NCBI GenBank assembly: GCA_004376205.1
Contig: SOKG01000158.1
Span: forward strand, 1-15,639
Direction: 5' to 3'
Source of the DNA: Dehalococcoidia bacterium
Lineage (GTDB): Bacteria; Chloroflexota; Dehalococcoidia; SZUA-161
DNA: 15,639 bases
Below the pieces are notes generated by a model, which had not been told where the DNA came from, ran no database searches, and was given only the letters and a program-made list of their open reading frames with translations. Shown here piece after piece: positions 6,563 to 14,777 of this stretch (positions are counted from its first letter, which is position 1; each line of letters starts with the position of its first letter). The position numbers and the translations under genes were made by a program.

Positions 6563-9277
6563 ATGGCTCGTGTTGGAAGCTATAATTCGGCTATGCAACT
6601 CATAGGCCTGGGGGGAGCAGGGGTCAACATATTAGAGGCCTTCATAAATAACCGAAGGGAGCTTATTCCTCTGCTCAAGAAGGAAGGCATCCGGATATCC
6701 TGCCTGGCCATCGATGTGGCGGATCATGATATCCAGAGCTTAGAGGCCTCAGCAAAGAATCTCTCAGAGGAACTTAGAGAAAAAGGCATTCCCTCGGATA
6801 AAATGTCGCTTATCGCTAAGTCGGTTAAATTCCCTACGCCGGAAAGCATGTTTGATTTCATCAAGAAATATCCAGAGTACTTGAGCCGAGAAGGGGTTGC
6901 CACCCCTGAAGACTACCAACCCTGGCTGGCCTCGTCCATGGATATACCGCCACTGGCAGGAGGAGTGGGCCGGCGAAGGGCTCTTTCCAAAGCGATATAC
7001 GGTCTGAACTACCATCATCTGAGATTGCTGGACAACTATATGGACAGCTTCAAGGAACATCTGTTCACTTCCACAATCCAACCCGTCGTCTTCGTGATCT
7101 ACGGGCTTGGTGGTGGCAGCGGCAGTGGCATGGTGCTGGACTTCACCAGGCATTTGAGGAAGAAACTCGGCAGTGGTGTGCCCATAGTCGGTTTGTGTGT
7201 GCTCCCCTGTGCTGGAGACGACCCTCCAGCCAAAGGGACCTCAGCCTACAGCGCCCTCGTTGAACACGGCCTAGTCGTCGACAAGCAAAGCAACGCCAGG
7301 ATAGTTAGACAATTTGGCAATACCTACGAAAACCCCTTCAGCGCCTTTCTGGTCATGCCCTTGGGGCCAGCCTATAGCAAGACTGCCAGTTTGATCGATG
7401 CCAAACAAATCATCGACAATGCCATTGTTGATGTCTTGATGAACTCTCTCAGCTTTGATCTGGCAGACCTATTGAGCAACATAAGTTCAAATATCGACAT
7501 GGAGGGCAAATGGCTCCATGTGTTATCCACACTCAAGATAAGCTATCCAGTAACCGAATTCATAGAGCTCACCAAAATATACCTGAGCCGGCTGGATAAA
7601 GTCCGGGCGCTGAGGCGAGAGAAGATGGAAGTATATGGGGGAACGCATCCTACGGAAGCTGGCGGCGTTGCCAAAATTCTTAACATTTGCTACCAAGACC
7701 TGAAAGAGGTCTACCGCCAGCTACTCATCGACGCGGGTAAGTACAGTGCCGATAGCTTCGACGAAGCGGTTGACAGCCTGATCAACGCCGACCGTTCTGT
7801 GGAAGCCGAGTACATAATGCACCTGAAGGGAGTAGATGACTCCATCAGAACCCAGGTCAACGAACTGGGGCGACCGGTAATGGCAATAGGCCTGAATGCG
7901 CCTGAAGGAACGGTGGAGGCGATGATCCGCAATCAAGCATCTAGGCTCATCGACCTCGGGGGCTGCATCTCCAAGAACTATAGTGAATTCCTTGCTGAAG
8001 TGAATGATGTTCTCGATAATCTGAGGGACAGCCTACCCAGCGCTCAGCAATTGACCGCCAAGGAGGTGCAGTTGGTTGGCGATGTAGCTGAGCTTGCATC
8101 CATGATTAGAAGCTACCTCGGCAGCCTCAGGCTCTACCTGGAGACCAAGAAGCTAGCTGACAAGCTGCAGAAACAACTCCTGAAGGGGGAGCGGAGCGAG
8201 GCCCAAGAGTCAGCGCTGACCAAGGTAGAACGAATCATAAATCCCGAGCTGGTGGTTTTGTTCTCGCTACTGTCCTCCATGTTCACCCCCCTGACCACTC
8301 AGCTCAAGAGCATGGATTCTCAACTGGTCAACTGCCGCCGAGTGAAGAGGGTATTGGAAGAGGAGATATCGATACTCACCTCCAGCCTCAATAACCTCGA
8401 GCTAAATCGCAAATCCAAGCAAGTTGAGAGAAGCCGCGCTAGCAGAGAGATGCAGGAAATCAAGTTAGGATTTCTCTCCAGTGGGAAGAAGAAGCTCTGG
8501 GATGAGAAAGGAAGGAAATTAGACCATGCCTTGGCATCAGTAGATGAGGATATTCGCCTGGTAAACGAGGAGTTGCTCAAAGTTCAGGAGAAAATGGCTG
8601 AGTATTCAGGCATTGAGAGAAGGTTCGAGGTCAACTCCGAGTACCGAAAGCTTCTGACAGCTATAGCGGGGATCTCCAACCGCCACTACGAGAAGATGAA
8701 CGAGATGGTAAAGGACAAGGGATTCTACGACCGAACTGCAGAGTTGACCGAGGATGTCCAGTTGAAGCTCATGCAAAGGATCCTGATGGAGGATGAGGCC
8801 TCGCTGTCCAATGAGAACATCCTCAAAGAGATAATAGACAAAGATCATCTCAAAGAATACCTGTCAAGCGTGCTCGGCATCTTCAGGGTCCCGGGCGTAA
8901 TGGGCCTGACCTCCCAATACAAGACAGACTACATCTGGTTTGCTGTGGTATCACCACGCGGCATCTGGGACCACGACCTGACTGCAGACGTAAGGGCCAC
9001 ATTGTCGGGCTATGTGAAGGAGGATGCGTCGAGAAGTATCGCTATAAGGGAGATCGATTCCACCGATCCCTGGACCGTGAGGTTCATGGTAATCTCAGCC
9101 AAGGCAGAGCCCCAGCTCCTGGAATGCTACAGTGAGATGAAGCACATATACGAACACAGCACAACGGAGGAGAGGACGCTGGCACATTCGTTCCTGCTGG
9201 AACACGGTATCCAGGCGTCCATGGAAACGGAGCCCACTGAGGTCACACCGGGGGATACCATCAAAACTGAGCGGTGA
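6563..9277 (+). CDS. Large tubulin/FtsZ-like GTPase with long helical C-terminal extension
   Basis: This is a 904-residue cytoplasmic protein of the tubulin/FtsZ superfamily, nearest in style to the divergent bacterial Tubulin_2-like families. Residues 13-22 (LIGLGGAGVN) match the first nucleotide-binding loop of FtsZ. Residues 177-189 (FVIYGLGGGSGSG) match the tubulin signature loop GGGTGSG that contacts the GTP phosphates. The segment IIDNAIVDVL (283-292) could be helix H7. SNIDMEG (309-315) has the N-x-D spacing of the catalytic T7 loop; this last match is tentative. From about 340 on, the protein is mostly helical. Strong coiled-coil character lies around 520-545 and 590-680, and a possible folded end domain at 765-885. 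No membrane span was seen. FtsZ is about 350-400 residues, so over half of this protein is extra. The end overlaps the next gene by 4 nt. GTP-dependent polymerisation is inferred, not shown. Confidence 0.85.
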   Translation: MARVGSYNSAMQLIGLGGAGVNILEAFINNRRELIPLLKKEGIRISCLAIDVADHDIQSLEASAKNLSEELREKGIPSDKMSLIAKSVKFPTPESMFDFIKKYPEYLSREGVATPEDYQPWLASSMDIPPLAGGVGRRRALSKAIYGLNYHHLRLLDNYMDSFKEHLFTSTIQPVVFVIYGLGGGSGSGMVLDFTRHLRKKLGSGVPIVGLCVLPCAGDDPPAKGTSAYSALVEHGLVVDKQSNARIVRQFGNTYENPFSAFLVMPLGPAYSKTASLIDAKQIIDNAIVDVLMNSLSFDLADLLSNISSNIDMEGKWLHVLSTLKISYPVTEFIELTKIYLSRLDKVRALRREKMEVYGGTHPTEAGGVAKILNICYQDLKEVYRQLLIDAGKYSADSFDEAVDSLINADRSVEAEYIMHLKGVDDSIRTQVNELGRPVMAIGLNAPEGTVEAMIRNQASRLIDLGGCISKNYSEFLAEVNDVLDNLRDSLPSAQQLTAKEVQLVGDVAELASMIRSYLGSLRLYLETKKLADKLQKQLLKGERSEAQESALTKVERIINPELVVLFSLLSSMFTPLTTQLKSMDSQLVNCRRVKRVLEEEISILTSSLNNLELNRKSKQVERSRASREMQEIKLGFLSSGKKKLWDEKGRKLDHALASVDEDIRLVNEELLKVQEKMAEYSGIERRFEVNSEYRKLLTAIAGISNRHYEKMNEMVKDKGFYDRTAELTEDVQLKLMQRILMEDEASLSNENILKEIIDKDHLKEYLSSVLGIFRVPGVMGLTSQYKTDYIWFAVVSPRGIWDHDLTADVRATLSGYVKEDASRSIAIREIDSTDPWTVRFMVISAKAEPQLLECYSEMKHIYEHSTTEERTLAHSFLLEHGIQASMETEPTEVTPGDTIKTER

Positions 9278-11682
9278 GCAAGGTCCCCGCCGTTCGTCTC
9301 GGCTCCGAAAGAGTGGGGGAAAGCAGTATGGAACCCACCCTGCAGCTTTCGCAGGTAGAAGGAGACGCAACTGATCAAGCTTTGTTGCAGCAGTATGGGA
9401 TCGCGAGCAACGAAGAAGCATTCCGAACACTGCTAGGCAGAGCGTCAACATCTGTCGTCTTTCTGGCATCTTCCCTTATTGTTTACCTTCTACTCCCCTT
9501 TTATCCGACCGCGATGTCGGTTTTCCTGGCGATAGTGTCTGCGGTCATCGCCTATCGCTGGCCTGCCGTCGCCCTTTCGATAATGCTGCTTTTCGCAGCC
9601 CCCGCCTATTCATATCAACTGGGAGTGACCATATGGGCACTGGCAATTATGGTCACGGTAGCGGTGGTGCTTCCGTACAGCTTCAGCAAGCTGCCCGGCG
9701 CATCCTTAGGTAGTGCTGCAGGCGCAGCAGCTGGTGCGCTCATGCTGACCGACTACTTCTTCCTCTCCTTGCCCCTGCTTGCAGGTATCACCCTGCTTCG
9801 GCTGAGAGGATCAGTCGCCGGCGCAGGGTGGGGGTTCTTCATGTTCTTGCTTTTCTACCTGCCCTTCCTCTTCGTGGCATCATCCCCTGTCGCTCAGGGC
9901 GAGACTGTCCCCCTCTTCACTACCACTGACTACCCTCTGCAACCAGCCATGAACGTCTTCGACCTGGATTCACTGAAGGCTGCCTTCGAGGGGCAGATCA
10001 ACAGCAGCTTCAGCGCGTTTCAAGGCTCGTCCACCTACTTCGTTGAGGGATGGGGCGGAATCGTTCTGGTTGCAACTATGGTGATGGCCACAGTGGTTAC
10101 CCCAGCGATAATCAATCCCTCAGAACGGACAAAGGAAGCTGGGGTCCTGCTCCGCTTGCTGGCACCACTGCTTATGCTGCTAGCCATCGAGCTAGTGTTC
10201 TTGGTGCCCCTGCAGCTCTTGCAGGAGCCTCTGGGCTACCACACCGGATTTGACAGTTGGGTCAACATCGCCATTGTAACCGGCATCATGCTTGCTCTGG
10301 GCAGCGCAGCCTTCCTTGTGGAGGATTGGTTGCGCCGCCGCAATCTCAAAGTAAAGCTCAGGAGCGATTTGGCTGCCGTTTCGCTGGACCTTTATGAGCT
10401 TCTGGACGAGACCATGAGACGGCTGCACCAGGTAGCCTCAGTGTGCCACAACAGTGACCTGGGGGATGAAAAGGCTGCCATCGCCCAATGCGAAGAGAAG
10501 GTAGCGCTCACACTCGAAAGCGTGAACGCTCTGGGACTACCGAGGCTGCAGATGAGCTACAAAGAGTTCTTGGATATGCGATCGCAGCTCTACAACCTCC
10601 AACGCCAACTCAAGAGCACACTCGTCAACCATCTCCTCGATTCCAGACGCGGTTACAAGGCCATAGTTGCTGAAGCCCTTGCCCTTGGCATAGCCGCCGG
10701 CCAGGATGCCTCTCAGATGCCGCCACCGTCGTCAGGAGATCAGGACTATGACAATGCTCTTGTGGAACAGGAAAGGCTGAACAGCGCCTTTCAGGAACTC
10801 GCAGGCAAGTTGGTCTCAGCTGGAGACACGGTGGCCAAAACTATCAAAGATGAGATCGACCCCGAGTTCTCGCTGACTACAATTGACATCGCCCACGGAT
10901 TCCTCAATCAAGGCAGGTTCGAAGAGGCAGCGCGGACTATCTCCGAAGATCTGCAGATCATCGATGGCAGGATCGAGAACTCCATCGTCGAGCTTGCTGC
11001 CAATGTCATCGCCATGACCAGCAGCTTTAAACAGGTTATGACCTCCCGTCTGATTCCAGTGTTTGAATCGATCGGGGATTCGGGCTCGCTAAGCAAATGC
11101 TACTGCACTGTCGATGAACTGGAAGCAGTAGCCACATCGGTGCAGGGCTCCAGAACCCTTGCTGACATTATCAACATAGTTGAACAGAGCCGCAAGCTGG
11201 CCGACTTGGCCAGGAATACGGTTGGTGAGCTTGGACACAGGATTACCTCAATTGAGGCGGACAACGACCGGAGATGTCCACCGAAATATAACTGGGGGAA
11301 GAATAACCACGCCTGCGGCGAGGTGCAACAGCTTCTGGACTCAATCGAATCGGCACTGCCTGAACCCACCATAAGCAGCCGATTCAGCGTCATTGAGAAG
11401 ACAGTGCAGGCAGTGGAGCAGCAGGCAAATATAATCAAACAATACAGTCAGACCAGCGAGCTGCTTATTAACTACCCCAACATAGAGTATGTGCTCCAAG
11501 AGTCGCTGAGAACAAACAGCGTAGTGGGCAGTTCAGACCTTCCAGTAAAGCCCAAGTATGCTCTGGAATACCTGAAAATGTATGCAGCCAAGAACAGCGA
11601 CGAGGTCACATTTGACCCCAAATCAGGAACCCTCCAGCACAACTCTGGTAAGAAAACAAGCCAGGACGAGACATCGCAGTGA
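9274..11682 (+). CDS. Polytopic membrane protein with large cytoplasmic helical domain (two-tubulin operon)
   Basis: No named family was recognised. The 802-residue protein has a soluble N-terminal tail of about 55 residues. A membrane region follows with roughly nine or ten spans (approximately 58-76, 79-95, 97-115, 117-137, 160-175, 185-203, 260-280, 290-317, 328-350), interrupted by a hydrophilic loop at 204-258. After DWLRRRNLKVK (351-361), whose positive charge suggests a cytoplasmic side, come about 440 residues of mainly helical soluble sequence. Within this part, Cys609, Cys611, Cys668, His679 and Cys681 could form a metal site. The frame begins with GTG at 9274 in a GTGA overlap with the previous stop. 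An in-frame ATG at 9328 has a better ribosome site (GGGGGA), so the first 18 residues may not be translated. It is probably the membrane anchor of the system. Confidence 0.82.
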   Translation: MSKVPAVRLGSERVGESSMEPTLQLSQVEGDATDQALLQQYGIASNEEAFRTLLGRASTSVVFLASSLIVYLLLPFYPTAMSVFLAIVSAVIAYRWPAVALSIMLLFAAPAYSYQLGVTIWALAIMVTVAVVLPYSFSKLPGASLGSAAGAAAGALMLTDYFFLSLPLLAGITLLRLRGSVAGAGWGFFMFLLFYLPFLFVASSPVAQGETVPLFTTTDYPLQPAMNVFDLDSLKAAFEGQINSSFSAFQGSSTYFVEGWGGIVLVATMVMATVVTPAIINPSERTKEAGVLLRLLAPLLMLLAIELVFLVPLQLLQEPLGYHTGFDSWVNIAIVTGIMLALGSAAFLVEDWLRRRNLKVKLRSDLAAVSLDLYELLDETMRRLHQVASVCHNSDLGDEKAAIAQCEEKVALTLESVNALGLPRLQMSYKEFLDMRSQLYNLQRQLKSTLVNHLLDSRRGYKAIVAEALALGIAAGQDASQMPPPSSGDQDYDNALVEQERLNSAFQELAGKLVSAGDTVAKTIKDEIDPEFSLTTIDIAHGFLNQGRFEEAARTISEDLQIIDGRIENSIVELAANVIAMTSSFKQVMTSRLIPVFESIGDSGSLSKCYCTVDELEAVATSVQGSRTLADIINIVEQSRKLADLARNTVGELGHRITSIEADNDRRCPPKYNWGKNNHACGEVQQLLDSIESALPEPTISSRFSVIEKTVQAVEQQANIIKQYSQTSELLINYPNIEYVLQESLRTNSVVGSSDLPVKPKYALEYLKMYAAKNSDEVTFDPKSGTLQHNSGKKTSQDETSQ

Positions 11683-12656
11683 GCACTGATCATGATGAGA
11701 TAACGGCTGACCTTGAAGAGGCGAAACTGCTTGCCCAGCTTAAGAATGTGGCATTGGAAAATGTAGGCAAGGGCAAGCTCTCACTCACCAACAAGCGGAT
11801 AGAGTTCGAGAAAAAGGGCGGCCTCTTCTCCTCACCCCGTCTGGAGTTCTCCGTGGACCTTTCCAGGGTCTCCTCAGCCGAAGTTGATGACTCATCCAAT
11901 AGCCTTGTCCTGGAATGGCTAGATGAAAACAGCGAACGCGTAGTCAGTCGGCTGAGCCTACCCGGAGGCGATGCCGCCACCAACCTATGCCGATCTCTGT
12001 ACAACGCAGTCAGGTTAGTGAGACGCGAAGCCGAACTGCAGGAGCAAAGGGTTTGCTATCAAGCTTTCCTTTGGAAGACCGCCTACCACATATGGGTCGT
12101 GGTGAGTCTGCTGGTGCAAATCGTTCGAGAACTCACCCGTGAAGATTGGGACGCTGTGGATGCCTCTCTCTCCGAAGCTAGCGAAACAGCAAATGCCCTA
12201 GCTGTAGACGGCGCAATGGATATCTCCCACTTGGTGCACACGCTTGCCGAGACAGTCGCCTCCCGTGACGGGTCTTCGGTGTTGAGAAACGTGACGGCCA
12301 CCCTGAAGGCCATAGGCACTTCATTGCACAACGAGCTTCCCACTGCCGAGGAGTGGAAGGAGCTGTCTCAAGAGGACTCACCTGGACTGAATTGGCGAGA
12401 CATCCGATACATTCTCCTCTTCGCTGGCAGGTACAAGCTCCTATCTTTGTGGCAACAGTTGCACGAGAACAACAAGATCGATGACTCTCTGCCTCGATTG
12501 GCCAGGTTTTCATCCATCCTGGCGGATAGAATCCCTATGGAGTCCCAGCCTGGGATATCATCCGAAGAGGAGGACGCTCCCAGCACCATCAGCTCAGTAG
12601 AGGCAGCGGCACAGAGCCTTGAAAACTCGCTGAAAATGAACGCAGGGATTGCTTAG
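11679..12656 (+). CDS. Protein with likely PH/GRAM-like domain and helical C-terminal region (two-tubulin operon)
   Basis: This is a 325-residue protein of unknown family. Residues about 16-115 have the pattern of a bacterial PH-like or GRAM-like domain. A short strand leads into GKGKLSLTNKRIEFEKKGG (30-48), the common 'L-T-x-x-R' hairpin, then a LEFSVDLSRVSSAEV strand pair, further strands (SLVLEWLDE), and a final helix at 98-115. Such domains often bind membranes or partner proteins. Residues 135-149 are hydrophobic but too short and mixed for a certain membrane span. The rest is helical and acidic with a serine-rich linker near 288-305. The GTG start overlaps the previous stop as GTGA and has only a weak ribosome site, so translation is probably coupled. 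The next gene starts directly after its stop codon. A role as adaptor between membrane and tubulin-like partner is a guess. Confidence 0.78.
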   Translation: MSTDHDEITADLEEAKLLAQLKNVALENVGKGKLSLTNKRIEFEKKGGLFSSPRLEFSVDLSRVSSAEVDDSSNSLVLEWLDENSERVVSRLSLPGGDAATNLCRSLYNAVRLVRREAELQEQRVCYQAFLWKTAYHIWVVVSLLVQIVRELTREDWDAVDASLSEASETANALAVDGAMDISHLVHTLAETVASRDGSSVLRNVTATLKAIGTSLHNELPTAEEWKELSQEDSPGLNWRDIRYILLFAGRYKLLSLWQQLHENNKIDDSLPRLARFSSILADRIPMESQPGISSEEEDAPSTISSVEAAAQSLENSLKMNAGIA

Positions 12657-14018
12657 ATGGTTAGCCGTGGCTCTGAGAATAAAGTCATTAGTTGCCCAAA
12701 CAACCACCAGAATCCCAAGGACTCGGTGTGGTGCGATACCTGTGGTCTGCCCATTATAGACTATGATAGGGAGCTTGATCTTCTCCTCAGAATACTGGCT
12801 GAGGAGGAGCAGCACACCAGGTTTGCCAAGGAAAATGTCTTCCTGGGAATCGGAGAGCAGGGCTGCAAACTCGTCCATGAGTTCTACCGATCCTGGGGTA
12901 AGAGTCTCAAGAGCTCGCAGTTCCTCATGATCGAGTCGTCTGGTGAAGGTCAGCAGTTCAGTGACCTGCGGACTCAGCCCTCAGACCAGGAATACACATC
13001 CCCATCACTGTCGCTGCATCTCCTTCCTATGTCAGCGAGCAAGCAAGTGGGTTACTATGGCCTGGGCGAACGCTTAGCCAGCAATGACCCGACTCTAGAC
13101 GACCGCTTGCTGCGGTGCGGCATCAGAGCCTCGACCAAAAAACAGACCGTTTTCCTATTTTCAGCATTAGGCGGGGGTACCGGCAGTGGTGCCAGTCCCT
13201 ATGTACTCCAGCGGGCCCATGCTCTCAACCCTCACTGCAGGAGCCTGGTCATTGCCACGATGCCCGCTGCCGATGAACCCGATAGCGCACACTTCAACGC
13301 ATTCTGCTCACTGTCTCGCTTCATCAGCGCCGATCAAGGGCCGCTTGCGGACATGATCCTCCTCATGGACCATGACCGGCTAATGAAGGTTAGAGGCGTG
13401 GGTGGCATGGGGGAGGAAATAGCCAGGGAATCCCTTCTATCCCATATAGTGGGAATACTGGTAGGTGCCATCGCCGATAGAGACTCCAGCCAGGCAGACC
13501 CTGGCTACCTGGCCAAGATGAGCCGCTCAATGGGTATACATGCTTTTGTCCCCTGCATGGCAGTAGGTCGCAGCATGGAGATCTTCGGCGGGCTGGCCAG
13601 CATTCTGGAAAGCGCACTGTCGAGCCGGCTGGCAGAGGTGGACAAAGAGTCCATCATGATATCCTACTTATTGGCACAGGTGCCCGAAAGACTGACGGCA
13701 TCCCTGCAAGCTGAGACAATAAATGCTGAATTCAACAAGTGGAACAAACGCAGCTTTCCCCACCTTAAGGGGAGCGTTCTCCAGCTTTCGCACTCCAGCA
13801 GCAGAGCAGAGCGCATTGACCTCTGTCTCCTGCTCGGCGGCACCAGGTTGGCCATCACAGCCAAGAGGGCAAAGGAGGGATTCGAACGGTTCAAAGCCAT
13901 CGCCAAAGGGAAAGCCTGGGAACAAGAATTCGGAGTAACTTCCGAAAGCGTGCCTGAAGCGCAGGAGGCTGTCAATCGGTATGATGCCCGGCTCGACGAG
14001 ATAGCAAGTAGGACCTGA
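12657..14018 (+). CDS. Second tubulin-like protein with N-terminal zinc ribbon
   Basis: This is a 453-residue cytoplasmic protein. Residues 13-29 contain C-x3-H-x8-C-x2-C (Cys13, His17, Cys26, Cys29), the layout of a small zinc ribbon with one His ligand. After a helical linker, FLGIGEQGCKLV (62-73) replaces the first nucleotide loop. Its GxGxxG form is closer to the CetZ or tubulin style than to FtsZ. FLFSALGGGTGSGASP (166-181) is an almost perfect tubulin signature loop. The helix ESLLSHIVGILVGAIADRD (258-276) could be H7. A canonical N-x-D T7 loop could not be seen, so the catalytic loop may be altered. The C-terminal part is short, without the coiled-coil extension of the large partner. 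The ATG follows the previous stop with no gap, and CAGGGA at about 12642-12647 can serve as ribosome site. It is the last gene of the operon. Confidence 0.83.
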   Translation: MVSRGSENKVISCPNNHQNPKDSVWCDTCGLPIIDYDRELDLLLRILAEEEQHTRFAKENVFLGIGEQGCKLVHEFYRSWGKSLKSSQFLMIESSGEGQQFSDLRTQPSDQEYTSPSLSLHLLPMSASKQVGYYGLGERLASNDPTLDDRLLRCGIRASTKKQTVFLFSALGGGTGSGASPYVLQRAHALNPHCRSLVIATMPAADEPDSAHFNAFCSLSRFISADQGPLADMILLMDHDRLMKVRGVGGMGEEIARESLLSHIVGILVGAIADRDSSQADPGYLAKMSRSMGIHAFVPCMAVGRSMEIFGGLASILESALSSRLAEVDKESIMISYLLAQVPERLTASLQAETINAEFNKWNKRSFPHLKGSVLQLSHSSSRAERIDLCLLLGGTRLAITAKRAKEGFERFKAIAKGKAWEQEFGVTSESVPEAQEAVNRYDARLDEIASRT

Positions 14019-14077
14019 TGCTCTTCCACTGGGACTATTGGGGACAGAGACTGTGGATGGTTCTACCAAATCCTTGA

Positions 14078-14740
14078 TCAGAGCTCTATCTCCTTTAAGT
14101 CCGGGGCTACGATGAGCTCAGGCTCGGTAAGTGCTTGCACTTCCTCCGCTGTCCAACCAGGGACAACCTCCATTAGCAGAAGCCCTTGCGGTGTAACCTT
14201 GATCACGGCCAGGTCAGTAACGATCAGGTCTACACACTCCTTGGCGGTGAGGGGATAGCTGCATTCCTTGACTATCCGGGGCTTTCCCTCCCTTGTGTTG
14301 TGTTCCATGGTGACGATCACCCTTTTCGACCCGAAGGCCAAATCCATTGCACCACCAATGGTACCTCCACCGGCGCCTCCGGTGCTCCAGTTCGCGATGT
14401 CCCCCTTCTCCGAAACCTCGAGCGCTCCCAGAATGACTATCATGCGACCGCTTCTTATCATGACAAAGGATGTGAGCACATCGAACACAGACATCCCGGG
14501 CGCTGGGATCCAAAACCTTCCGATGGCATCGTGATAGTGAAAATCCGCCTTCTCTGACTCATCCGCTGGAACCAGAGGTCCGTAGCCCATAGCACCATTC
14601 TCGGTTTGAAAGATGACGCCCTCGACTGCGTAGGAGGCACAAAGATTCGGAATGCCTAATCCCAGGTTGACGTAGTCTCCGTCCTTCAATGCCTCTGCCG
14701 CCCTTTTCGCAATGCCTTCTCTGTCAAGTCGCTGTTTCAT
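14078..14740 (-). CDS. Family I CoA-transferase, beta subunit (3-oxoacid or similar)
   Basis: This is the catalytic subunit of a heteromeric CoA-transferase that moves CoA from an acyl-CoA to a free acid through a glutamyl-CoA intermediate. The 220-residue length is normal for the family (ScoB, AtoA, PcaJ). VNLGLGIPNLC (24-34) and FQTENGAMGYGP (44-55) are the family blocks. Glu47 is the expected catalytic residue, within a slightly changed signature (Thr for Ser before Glu, Ala for the usual aliphatic residue after ENG). GGAMDLAFGSKRVIVTMEH and the ECSYPLTA block follow. AGGGAGGG lies just before the ATG. It is 37 nt downstream of the alpha-subunit gene. The exact acid substrate cannot be assigned. 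The gene converges with the two-tubulin operon, and no terminator could be seen in the 59 bases between them. Confidence 0.92.
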   Translation of the reverse strand: MKQRLDREGIAKRAAEALKDGDYVNLGLGIPNLCASYAVEGVIFQTENGAMGYGPLVPADESEKADFHYHDAIGRFWIPAPGMSVFDVLTSFVMIRSGRMIVILGALEVSEKGDIANWSTGGAGGGTIGGAMDLAFGSKRVIVTMEHNTREGKPRIVKECSYPLTAKECVDLIVTDLAVIKVTPQGLLLMEVVPGWTAEEVQALTEPELIVAPDLKEIEL

Positions 14741-14777
14741 TTCGTACCCTCCCTTTGACCGAGTTCTCGATCGCTGC

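Noticed and set aside
6563..9277. Ordinary cell-division FtsZ
   Set aside because: The protein is over twice FtsZ length, lacks a standard T7 loop and C-terminal FtsA-binding tail, and is not next to ftsA, ftsQ or mur genes.
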